In this document: positions 14,136-60,487 of the stretch, in pieces
Position numbering within the stretch: position 1 is the first letter of the stretch
How the letters are laid out: the number at the start of each line of letters is the position of its first letter
NCBI GenBank assembly: GCA_032191485.1
Contig: JAVDOI010000012.1
Coordinates: 16,580,542-16,644,541, forward strand
DNA from: Leptoclinus maculatus
Lineage: Eukaryota > Chordata > Actinopteri > Perciformes > Stichaeidae
Length of the DNA stretch: 64,000 nt
Direction: 5' to 3'
The notes under the pieces: generated by a model
What the model saw: the letters and a program-made list of their open reading frames with translations, nothing else
The model's database searches: none
What the model was told of the DNA's origin: nothing
Translations under genes and position numbers: made by a program

Positions 14136-14138
14136 TAT
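14061..14138. repeat. (AT)n tract, self-complementary
   Basis: 78 bp of AT with GTATAC interruptions placed almost symmetrically, so the tract is a near-perfect palindrome. Confidence 0.95.
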
Positions 14139-15044
14139 GCCCTTTTCACAGCAGCCATTTTGTCAAGGCGGGTCAGGTAAACAGGTGTAATGAATAACAT
14201 TAATTATGGCCCAGATCCATTTAGAAATATTACCCGACTCCACAGTTTTCCTCGGCTCTTTCAGCATCTTTCAAATCATTGTTTGGGTTTCCAGCCCACA
14301 ACTTCACTATTCAGCTTCACTCTCATCAGCGTCTTTTTACCATACCAGCTATTTTCAGCAACAAAAAAGCCAACCTCTAAAAACCCTCTGTACATTGTTT
14401 ATTAACTGGATCCCTTAGCGGCCACTAATCTTCCTGGGGTCCACAGAAAGGACAAAACATAATACATACAACACATGAGCATGAAGCTGACAGACAAAGT
14501 TAGCGACTAGCTGGTGAACATAGCGGAGCAGCTAACAGCTAAAGAGACAGATATCTTCCTCAGGAGTTGGTGGGGACCAAAACTGGAGCTAAAAAAGGGA
14601 CTATTTGCGATGCACTTTTGCAAAAACAACTTTATGAAGTGATACTCTGTCAAAGTTGTGTTTGCAGGATGCTGTGCTGCCCCTGTGTTGCCAAAAAGTC
14701 CAAACAAATGCTTTTTTTTAAAATAAAAATCATGCTTTTGTTGTTGGGGAAATCAATGAAACGCTCTGTTAACAGATATGATTTTCCATCGGCCGTGAAC
14801 AGTTTGCAGATGAATTGTAAAAGCATAATCCTCACGGCACTTCATTTTTTCGAAGTTTAAGACCCAAAAAAATGAAAGAAAAAGGTCCAGCGAGGAGGGA
14901 ACATTTGGGTGGAAAGTGAGTGAACGACTGAGGGCAGATTGTGTCGGCTCGGGGGGAAACTGGCAGCGAGAGGACCTCTCTGGGCAGGATGTGTCTGCTG
15001 ATCATCTGTGTGGGAGTGTCTGCATGCAGACAGATGACAGATGA

Positions 15045-15069
15045 CAGGGAGGGAGGGAGGGAGGGAGGG
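15045..15069. repeat. (GGGA)n short tandem repeat
   Basis: Six GGGA units in a purine-rich stretch. Confidence 0.9.
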
Positions 15070-15760
15070 GACGCACAGGAAGATGAGACTCACTCGTCTT
15101 CCCCCCCCGACGGGGCTGAAAACACACAGAGGGGGCAGAGAACAGCGGAGCGAGCCTGAAAGTCACAGGTTGTGTGAGGGCACAGCGATGAAACGCGGCT
15201 CCCTCACAAAAGGAGAGTTTGAGTGAGGGACACAGATGGGCAGGAAGAGAGGAGGAGAGAGTGACATGGAGAGGGATGGAAAGCTGTCGCTCCCCCCCCC
15301 CCCCGCCCGTCCTCCCTGCCACCTCGGCTGTGTTGGCAGTGCCCTGCTCTGGTGAAGAGAGATTACCAAAGCCCAGCCTGAGGATGCATGTATGGACACA
15401 GTCATTACCTCTGCCCTGCGAACAAATGGCACTGCTGTCTGGATACAAACCAATGTCTGTCTGATCCCACCCATGTCACGGAGCTGCTGAGCCTGGATTT
15501 AGCAGGACGGATGTAAAAAAAAAGCGTGACGACTGCTCAATATCTTTATAGGCCTCTTTATCGTACTATATTATTTTGTTTATAGGAAATCGACCATTGC
15601 TGCTTTTACATCGCCGGGCGGTGCAGCGACAAATAGATCTTCTGACTATAGGGCTGTTTTATTTTTGTGGGCAAATATTTGTTCCATCATGGGCGGGGGT
15701 GTGTAGTTTCTGAATTGCTTTTCAAAATGGCTCCTTGGCCAGTCCATAGGATCACACTCA

Positions 15761-15762
<2 letters not shown>

Positions 15763-15846
<84 letters not shown>
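15763..15846. repeat. Long (GT)n microsatellite (84 nt)
   Basis: About 42 perfect GT units in intron 1, next to ordinary unique sequence. Confidence 0.98.
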
Positions 15847-15847
<1 letters not shown>

Positions 15848-18692
15848 ATTGTGCCGGTGTCACAAGGACAATCTGTGCCTTGGCGTCCGGCCACAGACAT
15901 CATGGGGTTAGAGTCGGGTCTGTCAGAACTCGCCGTCGTTTCCGCCGGCCGTCGCTGTGGAGATTGTTGCAAACAGCCAGAGTGGAGCCGACTGATGTCA
16001 AGATATGCTTAGAAGCTAATCATGCAGCAAATAGAGGCACGGGGATTCCTGCTACGGAAACTGCCCGGCTCGCCCTCGCCCCCCCCCCCCCCCATTAAAG
16101 CCATTCATGGGAAACGTTTCAGCCCCTGCCACTCACAGTTCGTTTGCGGCTACGCTCCTGAGTGTTGCTCTCAGATTAATGGATACCGAACCCGGTCTGG
16201 ACAACACTCTGCTGCTCTGTGACTAATCTTTGATGATATCTACTTTGCTTGCCTTGTGTAGGATAAAAAAAAGCTCAGTGTTTTGTGTCTGGGTTTTTGT
16301 TCAAGAAGCCACGGACTGTCCCCTCGGTTTTCTGTGGAGACGGCCTGTCTTTTCATATCTGCTGAGTTCCCTCCTCTCAGATGGCAAGGATAGATGGTTG
16401 CTGTTACCCCAACTGAGAGTCGTGTCGCGCCATATGCTGCGTAGTTCTTCCTTCAGATAACATTTCTTTCCATTGCCCTCGGCCCGTCAGAATCATTACC
16501 TCCGCGTTAGCGCCTGCAGGACGTTTTAAAGCACACGCGTTACAGTCTCTCACCTTTTCTTTAGAGCTTTCCGTGGTGCTTGTGTGTATGTGAAAAATGC
16601 AACAGAAAGGCCAAGGCACACTAGTTAACTTCACCTGGCAATCCCACTTACTGCCAACGTGTCTAACCTTTACGCAACCTCGCTTAGTCACCTCTCTTCT
16701 TAAACACCCAGGTTGAAATTCTCATTTAATGTCAGTAAGCAGATTACCTCCCCCCCCCTGCCTTCTTCTTTTCTTCTTCTTATCCTTCTTTAGACTTCAG
16801 CAGCAGATTTTTATGCAGGGCGGCCGCAGCACTTTGTGGTGGTAAATCAATAAAACGGTGTCCCCCATAACAGACCTCTGTGTTTTCCTTCCATCGATCC
16901 TGTCAGCCCAGATGCATTCGAGAGCAAGCGAGGCGATTACCCTCAGCAATCCCGTCTTTGATGTGTACAGCAGGCGACAGGTGCCAGCCATCAACTTTGG
17001 GTAACTGTGATACTGAACGGGGGCATCGTTAATCATTCTCTCGTGGCCCGAACTACTTACTGTGGTCGTTCCTCGATTCGGCCAACCCTTTCACCTTGTT
17101 GCCACTGGAGCATAGAACACGTTGTCTCGTCACATTTCACATCTTATAGATTTAAAGTGTCTTAATGAAATTGGGAGGATTGCAAAGCGGTATGTATGCG
17201 GATGAAGGATTAAGAGGAAATAATCCTCTACTCGTGGCAAGCTAATTATTTACACAAAATGATTCTAAAATGTTGATAAAATATCTATTCTCCTCGCCTT
17301 ATTATCTCTGCATGATGGAAATATTCAACTCTATTGCAATTTGTTCGCAACAACAGCATATTTACTTGAAATCAATCGTGCTACTGTGAAGGGACGACGC
17401 TAAACTTTGTTGCTTGTGATCTACCGAGAAAGACATAATCAAGCTCAAGAAGAAGGTTACACTTCTAACTTGGATTCCACTTGATTATCTACCAGAGAGG
17501 AAAACACGAAGCTGTTAGATTCTAGTCAGTATTAGTTAGCCAGCATCTCCTCGTATCGTAATTCCTGCAGGTTTAATCCTCACACCTCGGCATTTTCTCA
17601 ATCAAGGTTTAGCACTTTTGTTACCTGGAGGGTCAAAGTGGTAATTAAAAAAAAAAAAAGCACAGTCTGAAAACATAGAGGTTTCGGATTTCTGGGGAAT
17701 AAGGAGCTGATAGCAACAGGGTACGAGTCTGGGACAAAGTAAAAGGACATCGCCATCTTTAATGGTTCCCTGGAGCAAAAAAAATGTGCTCCGGAGAGAC
17801 AAACAGCTGGGACGAAGATGGGACGCGGTTCAACAAACTATAACACCTTCTGGCTGCACAGCATTTCAACAGCAGCTCTGTTAAAGTGCATCGGCCATCA
17901 AATGTTTGAAAGAGATGCTTCACTTCATGGAAAGAAGAGCCTTTTTAAATGCAAATCACAGCCGCTGTTGCTTTTATATTACTTTGCGGCGCTCCCCTCT
18001 TTGACCCGCTACACTCGATTCAGCCCCGAAGTGATTTAACGTGTGGCATCGCAGCAGCATTCCCACCTGTGAATTTGCATCACTGATTTTTTGTATTCAC
18101 TGGTTTTATAGTTAGCGGGGGGGGGGGGGGTTCTTCTTCTCGGCGACTTGAGATATATTGAGTCGTCTTGAGCTTGACTCCTCAATTTGTCAGCTTTGTG
18201 CAGTTGACCCCTTTTAGGTTGTGGGACAAAGCTATAACTCACACTCTGTGGGTTGAAGCAATCCCATCAGCGGGCCGCTGTGTCCTCATTCCCGTGTTTC
18301 CCCAGTGTCCGGCTGCTTTTTGATCAATGGATGGCATTCATGCGGTGCTTAGATTAGACTGTGTGATGAGGTTCTGCATTGGTTGGAAGACAAAATGAAG
18401 CATGTCCCTGCTTGTGCGTCCTCCTGTCTAACGGGAGGTCGGCAGTTTGATCTGAGACGTGCCACCAGGTGTGATTGCTGTTTCAAAACCTCGAACACAG
18501 TTGTTGAGATGTTTAGGTCTTAAGCATTGTGAACAACCTCCTACTACAACCCTTTATCAACCTATTTGTACGGGGTTTTTGATGCAGTTAGATAGATAGA
18601 TCCTCCTTCCTTTTAGCTTGTATGAAACAAGATTAAAAGTATGTTCAGACAGAAAGCGATGCCTCGTGGCATTCACGTAAATTTGACCCAGG

Positions 18693-19255
18693 CTGCAACC
18701 TCCGGGTCTGAAAAGTGAAGCCAATGCTGAAGTGCTTTAATCTTGCATTCTCTCTACTGTCCACCAGGGGGCGACTCCTCTGGTTGTATAGAAGTCTATG
18801 AGAAAATGACTCTACTTCTCTCTTGATTTATTACCTCAGTAAACATTGTAAACATGAGTTTATGGTCTCAATCTCTAGTTTCAAGTCTTCTTCAATACAG
18901 CATGATGTTCATTTCGTAAATTATGGTCCATTTAGAGTCAAACAGACCATAAAGCAGAGTATGCTTTAGGGGCGGGGCTACACAGTGATTGACAGGTCTC
19001 GACCACAATGTTGTCCGATCTGGGAGTTGTCTGTGTTTTTGTCTTATAACTTAAACCCTTTCAAAGTATGTTTCACTTCATGAAAGTTAATTGTAACTTA
19101 TTCAGCCCTCTCGTGTTACTTCTGGTTGCATAAAGACGACCAAAAGCCAAGATGGCAACGGCCAAAATGTCCAATGCGAGGCTTTAAAACGGCAGTCCTC
19201 AAACCGATGGGTGACCTCACAATGACTACGTCCCCTTCTTACACTCTACGGTTTG
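18693..19255 (+). mobile_element. Dispersed repeat family A, long copy 1
   Basis: It shares with 45513-46012 a core of about 240 nt, from TGTCCACCAGGGGGCGACTC to GTGATTGACAGGTCT, that differs at only about six positions by eye. The distal part (AAGCCAAGATGGCAACGGCC, then ACTACGTCCCCTTCTTACAC) is more diverged and also occurs at 29.8-30.08 kb. No open reading frame is present, so it is a non-autonomous element. Superfamily is not determined. Confidence 0.75.
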
Positions 19256-21380
19256 ACCACTGGATCATTTGTGCTTATTTGCCCCAAACATCCAACAAAG
19301 CTACCTAGTTTTTTAACATTGGGAACACCGATTGTGTCTGTGGCTCTCTGAGCCTTTACTAATGCTGCGTTCCAGACAACTCGTAAATCAAACATTTCTA
19401 TCTGCTACTAGAAAAATGACAATGCCACTCAAAGACGGAGTTCCTACTTTGTGAACTCGGGCCAAATCTATCGCAACTCCACAAAGAAGCAGCTGTTTAT
19501 TCATGTTTGGTTACTGAATCTCAAGGTGGCGTTAGAGGTGAAGTGGACAGACGGACTGACTCACAGATCATCACCAGAGCAATGCCGTTAGCTTGCCTTA
19601 AAATCTGAGCAGTGTTAGGAGGTATGAAGAACACCTGCAGACTCTTAAGGGGTTCCCCGAACATTAGGAAAAGTGGCTATCCGGCATCTTTCTCAAGCAC
19701 TCGATTGATTTAGCCTGTTGTATATCCTTACTCTCGATGCACTGTTGGGTTGAGAGTATGTCTCAGTTGTAACTTGATCATTAAGTGTGTTGCTTCACTT
19801 AAGAAAGGAACATAGTATGCAAGTATTAGTTTAATCTATTCACACATATCCTACAGAAATATGCTTTCACCCACATCTAACTGTATTCCTCAGCAGATGG
19901 AGATTGCTCAGTTATCATCACGTAATGGATCAAAGCACGGAGCGCCGGTCACATTATCACCCCCCGTCTTTGATCGAAGACTTGCAAGCTGAGCGAGAGA
20001 TGCAATTGAAAGCTGATTTCCTGAAAGGAGACGTGTTGTGCTCATTTCCAGGTTCACTCTTGTTTTTTGTGGTTATATGTAGGAGTGTGCATCTTTACTT
20101 GTAGTACAGCTACGATGTGGGTTTGACATGTTTGGCAGAGATTCAAGAAGTAAACAAGAGTACAGATGTTGAAGTGTAGCTCACCCTGTGTTCTGCACAG
20201 CTACTTAATGAAAGAGCTCGTTACGTTTCAAGTTTTTTTTGCACATCCTGCATATTTCATGCCGAGTGATGAATCTTTCCTGTTGGAGTAATAAAGTCAT
20301 TTTGCAACATGTAGCTTATACATCAGATATACATTTAGTTTACAAGATTCATGTAAGGTTATATGAAGTAAACTTGTGATATGGCTAGTTTTAAATACCC
20401 TCTGATACCCTTTGTTATGATGTTACTATAACTTAAGGTATGCTAACTGGAGGCACCAGTCACTAATGCTAACAGAGCTCCCATTCTTTCCACACTAACT
20501 ACGTGATACCAACGTCGTTCTGCTACTGGCTCACTAGCCTTGTTAGAAGTGGAAACCAACGTCAGATAGGCACAGTTCCTGAATACTGGCTGTGTGTATT
20601 TCATCATGGATTGAGCATTTCAATGCTTTCACAGTATTTATACAGCACTTAGACCTACTTTATGATCTCACTTTTTACAATACGGGACTATTAGGTTTAA
20701 TATTTGTATATGCTGTTAGGTGGTGAAGACACAACGACTTCTCACCAGGAGGGAGGTGTGTGAGAGAGCGCGCTCACAAGGCTGTGCTGCCACTTCATAA
20801 AGAAAAGTGCTGCAAAGACATTTCTGCAGTAAGGCTTCATTGATATGTCGGGAGAAGAAAGTGACAGCACAGCACGTTGCCCAGGTAACAGACCCAATAG
20901 AGGCTCTGTAAAATATTGCATTACGTAATGTGAGCATATTCTGAGATGATCAATCGAGAAGGTAATGTGAAACATATGAAAAATGTATCGCTCGTTTGTT
21001 TTGCAGACTGTGTGAGAGTGTGCAGCGCCTGCCTGTGTTTTCACTCAGACTTTCAATTTATTAATTAATGGGACAAATATCTTTGTTTGTATGGGACACC
21101 AATTTTAAATGAAACCCATATGATAAATATCCATGACAATTTATATAACATATAATATATTGCTGTCATCTATTCATGCTGTTATTCTTTGTGATAGGAT
21201 GTTTCTGCAAATGACAAACGGTATTCTGTCAGAGCCTGCACTGTTTTTTTCCCTTTCTATAAACAATGCATTTATGTCTTAAACTTATTCAGCTTGCGGG
21301 CACACATAACAAATATGATGTTTGCAAGTGAAAATGTTGGCAGTGTTGGCACTGTGGAGTGAAACAAGTTAGTGTTGGCA

Positions 21381-21560
21381 TTAAAGGAATAGTTTGATAT
21401 TTTAGGAAACACGATTATTCGCTTGAGATGAGGAGATTGATGCCACTCTCGTGTCTTCATGTCTTCATGTTCAATATGAAATTACAGCAAGTTAGCTTCA
21501 TTCAGCACAGAGACGCATCTTTCTGCTAATCTAAGCTAACCAGCTGCTGGAAGTAGGCAC
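21381..21560 (+). mobile_element. SINE-like interspersed repeat (family B) copy
   Basis: Begins TTAAAGGAATAGTTTGATAT and continues GATGAGGAGATTGATGCCAC, TCTCGTGTCTTCATG and CTAATCTAAGCTAACCAGCT. Related pieces occur at about 34.30, 34.85 (minus), 41.16 and 41.51 kb (minus). I recognise it as a very common percomorph dispersed repeat; the class is uncertain. Confidence 0.6.
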
Positions 21561-22064
21561 TATTGTTTTGTGCCACAGTGAGAAAACCACGCCACCTGGA
21601 GGGGAAACGATCGGCCACAATATGCAACCAAGAGCTGACTCGCTAACAAAATGCCTGCTGCTAGATAGAAACATTATTATTTAATTATTTTAGCATCTTA
21701 TGTCTACCAGGGGGCAGTTGATAGCTAAAACGATGATGGGAAAAGTTAGCAAGCTAATGTTAGCTCTGTGTTAGCGAGCTACTGTAGTTAGCTAAGGCAC
21801 TTGCAAACATAATACTACATAGCTATCTGATTTATCCTCATTCACCATTAGTTGCATGCTCTCAAAATGCTTTCGTTTACTTTACAGAGGTATAGTTCGC
21901 CTAAAACTGACATTAGGACACAATGCTTGCTGCACATGTAACGTTACACACACTTGAGTTTTATTTTTCCCATTCTTCCTGCTGATGCCTCACTATTGTC
22001 TTTTTTGGTTCGGTGGCTTATACACACTTAGTTCTGGGTTCTTTACCCTGTTGGTTGTGCATCC

Positions 22065-22215
22065 AACCACACAGCAGCTGTCAGGCATTCTTTCTGTTGT
22101 TTTCTAGCAGACAAAAGTGACGAGGAAACACCTTCACACAATGCAAAGTCAATGGAGAGCGGTGAATTGTTTTCCCCTTCAGTGTTGGCGCGACTTAAAT
22201 GTGCTCTGTCTCTAT
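22065..22215 (-). mobile_element. Dispersed repeat family C, minus-strand copy
   Basis: Its reverse complement matches 45378-45515: AACAATTCACCGCTCTCCAT, TGACTTTGCATTGTGTGAAG and CACTTTTGTCTGCTAG occur in the same order in both. It ends about 210 bp before the exon at 22423. Confidence 0.7.
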
Positions 22216-22422
22216 TGGCACGCATTCTGCACTCGAATGAAATGGCCCTTTTTTTAGTGAATAGGGAGTGATTTCAAACAGTCATTTTGAAAAAATTAGA
22301 TTAGTCAGAACAGTCACCACGGCAACCACACCTGATGCTGCACCAGGATGGCACCAACACATGAGTAAACGTTCCCCTTCCCCCAACCCCCCCCCCACCC
22401 ACCCACCTATTCTCCTCCCAAG

Positions 22423-56319
<33,897 letters not shown>

Positions 56320-56327
56320 TCTGCTTG

Positions 56328-56347
56328 AAAAAAAAAAAAAAAAAAAA
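56328..56347. repeat. Poly-A run just after the grm7 stop codon
   Basis: 20 A residues starting 9 nt after TGA. It is followed by unique 3' UTR, so it is a genomic homopolymer and not a retrocopy tail. Confidence 0.9.
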
Positions 56348-56717
56348 GAATGCTTTTTGTCCTTTTTATCTGTGATTTTGAAGAAGAAGAAGAAAAAAAA
56401 AAGAGGAGGGAGGGGATCTCTGGAGGCATCGCAGCACCACCTGCATGCACTCCAGGACAGCATCCGACCTTCATCCAGACACAACACGTGGAGTCCTGAC
56501 GGAGACGAGCGCGGCCGTGGGGCCTCAGGAACCGAACTGTAGGTTTTAAACTTGTGTCGTCCCCGTCCCCCCTCCTCCCCCGTCTCTCTGACAGAGAACA
56601 ACTTGCCTGCTAAAAGGGGTCACTGTGAACGAGGACAAACCACGGGGAAAAAAAGAAAAACACACAAAAAAAAGGGGACAGTGGATCTGCTTTCAAGATA
56701 ATTTCTTTTAAAATGTC

Positions 56718-56723
56718 ATTAAA
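56718..56723 (+). promoter_or_regulatory. Candidate poly(A) signal ATTAAA
   Basis: A variant hexamer about 400 nt after the grm7 stop. A proximal site would give a very short 3' UTR. Downstream sequence is only moderately T-rich. Confidence 0.3.
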
Positions 56724-56938
56724 GCCATATTCTCTTGGGGTTCCCATTATCCGACTTCTGTTTTGTATTGTTTAAAGTGATTCTTCTTCTGTGCCTCTTC
56801 TTCTTGCAGTTGATTTAATTACCTTGAAACAGCAAAGCTCTGCCACATCCAGTACTTTGCGTTACTGAAATTAACTCGAGTCGGTCCCAGATGATTGTTA
56901 TGTTAGAATGATGGGCGTTGTAAGTATATATATTTTTT

Positions 56939-56946
56939 TGTAAATA
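56939..56946 (+). promoter_or_regulatory. Pumilio-type element TGTAAATA in the 3' UTR
   Basis: Exact match to the UGUANAUA consensus of PUF proteins, in the sense orientation inside the inferred grm7 3' UTR. Function is inferred from the motif only. Confidence 0.35.
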
Positions 56947-57113
56947 TATTCGAGAGTATTTTTCATGTTTGGAGTACAACGATATAGATATCCGGTCTTT
57001 GTTCAATTGGATTTGGATGGTAATGAGAAGCACCACAAAGTGTTCACTTTGCATGTGCCAACGTGTGTCTGTTCTATTTGATGTCAACAAGAAAAAAAGA
57101 AAAAAAAAAGAGA

Positions 57114-57119
57114 AATAAA
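57114..57119 (+). promoter_or_regulatory. Candidate poly(A) signal AATAAA (proximal)
   Basis: Canonical hexamer following an A-rich stretch, with a T-rich element at about 57150-57172 that fits a downstream element. Confidence 0.55.
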
Positions 57120-57377
57120 TTCTGAAAATGATAATAATCTTCAGCATCCTTCTGCTGTTTGTTTTTCTTTACCCAGAACTGAACTTCATGAAATGACAGA
57201 ATATGGCTTTAATCTGTTGTTGAATTGCCCCCCCCCCCCTTCTCTGTATCTGCACGCATGTTTGTTTTATATAGTTTGGTACTACTGGGTATATTATGCC
57301 TAATCATGGTGTGGGAAGCATTAATACCAGAGCAATCATGCAAGTATGTTGTGATGTCTGTCAAATTATGAACGTGT

Positions 57378-57383
57378 AATAAA
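57378..57383 (+). promoter_or_regulatory. Candidate poly(A) signal AATAAA (distal)
   Basis: Canonical hexamer in GTGTAATAAAAATC, with GT-rich sequence at 57440-57470. It would give a 3' UTR of about 1.1 kb. Confidence 0.6.
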
Positions 57384-57663
57384 AATCATTTTGTTATCTT
57401 TTATACAACTAACCCAGACAGCATGTCGTAGTTATTTCTGTGCCTGCGAGTGTGCGTACGAGTCGGCGTGTCTTCAAACCGCTGCATGAATAAGAACGAT
57501 TAATCAGCGCGTTTGTTTCACAGGTTCAACGTGAACCCGTCGGAAATGTCGTGTGCTGCTTTTTTTTTTTTACCACCTCACCCCTCACTGAGCAGCGCTG
57601 TCATGCAGAGGAGATGAGGGAGAGAGGACGTCCACTGTTCATCTCCCTTTTACTCACCCTTTG

Positions 57664-57696
57664 CTCTCTCTCTCTCTCTCTCTCTGTCTCTCTGTC

Positions 57697-57786
<90 letters not shown>
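57664..57786. repeat. Long (TC)n microsatellite with TCTG interruptions
   Basis: About 123 nt; a (TCTG)n block sits in the middle. It lies just beyond the inferred grm7 3' end. Confidence 0.96.
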
Positions 57787-57789
<3 letters not shown>

Positions 57790-58041
57790 TCTAGTCCCAC
57801 CACCAATCCCCCGCATGAATAATATAATGCGTCAGATCAATTTGTCCCGCTGATGGCCGGGGCCTTTACGAGCTAACCGCTCTTTATTTCTGGGCCTGCC
57901 TGCAAGCATAATGTTATTATATTCCATATTGATTATGATATAAAAAAACATGAATAGGCCACGCATGAGAGACTTCTGTTTCTTCTCCCTCTAGGCTGCT
58001 ACACGGGCAAATGATAGATGGCCGAGAGATGCTGATTCCTC

Positions 58042-58227
<186 letters not shown>

Positions 58228-58869
58228 CAGTGGGAAAGAATGGAGATGAGATCTTACCCACACAGGTTGTTTTTCAGTTGTTTCTCTTTCCATTTGTCTG
58301 GCTTCTCTCAGCTCCTGTGGGACCAGATGGTCTTTACTTCTCATACGCTGTCATTTTCTGTTGCACTCAGCCAAGAAAAATCACACTTTATGGCCAATTA
58401 AGACTAGCCTCTCCCCCACCAAATTAATTGCCTGTGTCGGTGTCTGTGTGCGAGTAATCAGTAGGTGATGTTCGGGGTTTAGAAAAAGGAGAAGAAACAG
58501 CCAAAGCTGCAGTATTCTGGATGTTCATATGAGAGATGGGACCTTTTGATATGCAGGAAATATAAATATAAGCATGGCATTATTCAGGAATGTTTTTTTT
58601 TAACCTACCTAAGAGTGTGAAGAATGGTTTGCGCCGAACTCTCGGGGGTTCCCGTACGCGAGGGCCCACCTGCTCAGTATGCACCTGTTCTGTAGGCAGC
58701 AGTTTCCTGGGACAAACATCAAAGGGAGGAAACTAATCATGGTGGACTGAGAGCAAGGCAACCTCCACCAGGAGGACTTGGATCTCTCTTCACTCCCAAG
58801 GACTGTCGATCGCAGATCATCATGAGCGGAACATTTGAAGTTGAACAATAGATTTTATAGACTTTTTCA

Positions 58870-59220
58870 AAAAGGCTCTTAAAGGCACAGCTCACCCCCA
58901 AATCAAATGTGTGTCCTCTTATACATCAGTTTAGATAGTTTTCGTGCGAGTTGCATATAGTTTTGGAGATATGGGGCGTATAACTCCACTATAGGAACTA
59001 TGGTTGAAGGAAAATAGAAACTGCTCACAACAGATTCCGTGGACCATCTTGTGCGACCGGGTCGTGATTTCTGGAAAGACGCATTGCTGTTTTTCAAATG
59101 CATGTTTTTTTGGCGCCACAAGCCGAGCGCCATCTTGTCCCGACATCGCTACAGTCCAACACCGGGCAACTCGCACCCAAAACACAGCCTCGATTGATAA
59201 ACAGCACCGTCCCTTCATGA
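58870..59220. mobile_element. Palindromic interspersed repeat (foldback/MITE-like)
   Basis: The left arm has AAAGGCACAGCTCACCCCCA, then GTGCGAGTTGCATATAGTTTTGG. The right arm, read in reverse complement, has TATCAATCGAGGCTGTGTTT, GGGTGCGAGTTGCCCGG, so the two ends share a diverged inverted sequence. The middle reads GTCGTGATTTCTGGAAAGAC. I recognise it as a common percomorph non-coding repeat. Confidence 0.6.
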
Positions 59221-59845
59221 GCGGTTCTGGTTCTCGAGCTGTCAGAAGTGTCTGCGTGAAAAATGAATTTCGGCGTGCGCCCTCATGTAGACGTTCAGGC
59301 TTTGTTCTGTCTCGAGTTTTACGCGTCACTTCGGCTCCGGCTCCGCCTTTTATTTTTTTTTGGAAGATAGCCTTTCCTTATCTTGTCAGAACTCCTGATG
59401 CGCTCTTTCACAGACAATTTACTTCGTCTGTTTCATGGGCTCCTGGGCCCCCGGGCTCTCCTATCTTTCCATAAATGTCCAATTATCCAACTCCAGCCAG
59501 AGTGAAACCTTATCTGCTTCCCGTCAGTGAACTGAGGCCTGACATAACACGGGGTGGATGGAGACACTCTTTGTATATGATGCGTTTTGTTTACTGGCAT
59601 CGTTCTTTCTTCTTCTGTGCGCCCGACTCTTGAGGGAATCAGGCCAGTTGCTGATGTCAGCACACAGACTGACACTTAGATGTCATAATTAGTGGTACAG
59701 TAAGATAGCCGTTGGTGGGACATGAATCATAGCATCCACTTCTCCTCGTTGGCACTAATTACCGTCTAAAGGACGATCACGAGTGCATTCTTCTGCTCTG
59801 CGCCAGAGATGTGTTTGTTTTTTCTACGAACGATCCAATAAAATG

Positions 59846-59868
59846 CCCCCCCCCCCCCCCCCCCCCCC
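59846..59868. repeat. Poly-C run (23 nt)
   Basis: Uninterrupted C run after CAATAAAATG. Confidence 0.9.
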
Positions 59869-60049
59869 TTTTTCTACGTGAGGTCACCGGGAGCCATTTC
59901 TTACCAGTGGATCTACAGACCTTTACTCCTCGCTGTGCTTCGGCTGCACAGTGAGTGTGTTCTCTGCCACAGCGTTATTGCATTTTTAATCAGCGGAAGA
60001 GACCAGGCATCATTCTCATCACATTAGTGTCTCCTGGTATTTATTTATT

Positions 60050-60053
<4 letters not shown>

Positions 60054-60080
<27 letters not shown>
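60054..60080. repeat. (TC)n microsatellite
   Basis: About 13 units in the intergenic region. Confidence 0.95.
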
Positions 60081-60466
60081 ACATTTTTAGTCCGGTTGGG
60101 GAAGGGGGGGGGGCTGGGTGGAGAGAATCCATTTGAAATTTGCTCATGTGACACTCGTTAGAGATATGGATTCTGACAGTGCACAATTAGCTCAGTCACC
60201 TCCTTTATCTTCACTCATCTCTGGCTGAGGGATTTAGTATGTGTTGCCTCCGCTGTAATAACCGTCATACTCTCTCACCCGTCTCCCCTCTCTCTGTCTT
60301 CCCATCTCTTCCACATCCAAACTTCTAATTCCACCCCCCCCTCACCCTCAGTTAATGATTATTATTTGAAAATGACACGTCTGACTTCATGGATCTGCCT
60401 TGTTATTAAGACGGCTGACTGAGACGAAAGCTCTTCCACATTCCCTAGGTGCACTAATCTGATGCT

Positions 60467-60487
60467 CCCCCCCCCCCCCCCCCCCCC
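60467..60487. repeat. Poly-C run (21 nt)
   Basis: Uninterrupted C run. Confidence 0.9.

Larger units (their letters stand above)
1..22422 (+). other. grm7: 3' part of grm7 intron 1 (no exon found)
   Basis: No stretch here translates into recognisable mGluR sequence or any other protein family, apart from a LINE relic near 10.7 kb. Because the first exon seen (22423) starts in the middle of the ligand-binding domain, the sequence upstream is inferred to be the preceding intron of the same gene; the exon carrying the start codon is outside the window. The interval holds simple repeats, homopolymer runs and fragments of interspersed repeats, listed separately. The open reading frames present are short, overlap on both strands and look like chance frames. 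Confidence 0.8.
56320..57400 (+). other. grm7: grm7 3' UTR (end inferred)
   Basis: The region follows the TGA directly and begins with an A run 8 nt after the stop. It contains T-rich and A-rich stretches and a canonical Pumilio-type element TGTAAATA (56939-56946). Candidate poly(A) signals are ATTAAA (56718) and AATAAA (57114 and 57378). T-rich sequence (57150-57172) follows the second and GT-rich sequence (57440-57470) follows the third, as expected downstream of cleavage sites. The true 3' end is not proven by sequence alone; alternative sites are likely. Confidence 0.65.

Noticed and set aside
56328..56347. Poly-A after the stop codon as evidence of a processed retrocopy
   Set aside because: The gene has intact introns and unique sequence continues after the A run, so this is a genomic homopolymer in the 3' UTR.
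59004..59474. 156-residue + strand frame downstream of grm7
   Set aside because: Its first part lies inside the palindromic interspersed repeat and the rest matches nothing recognisable.
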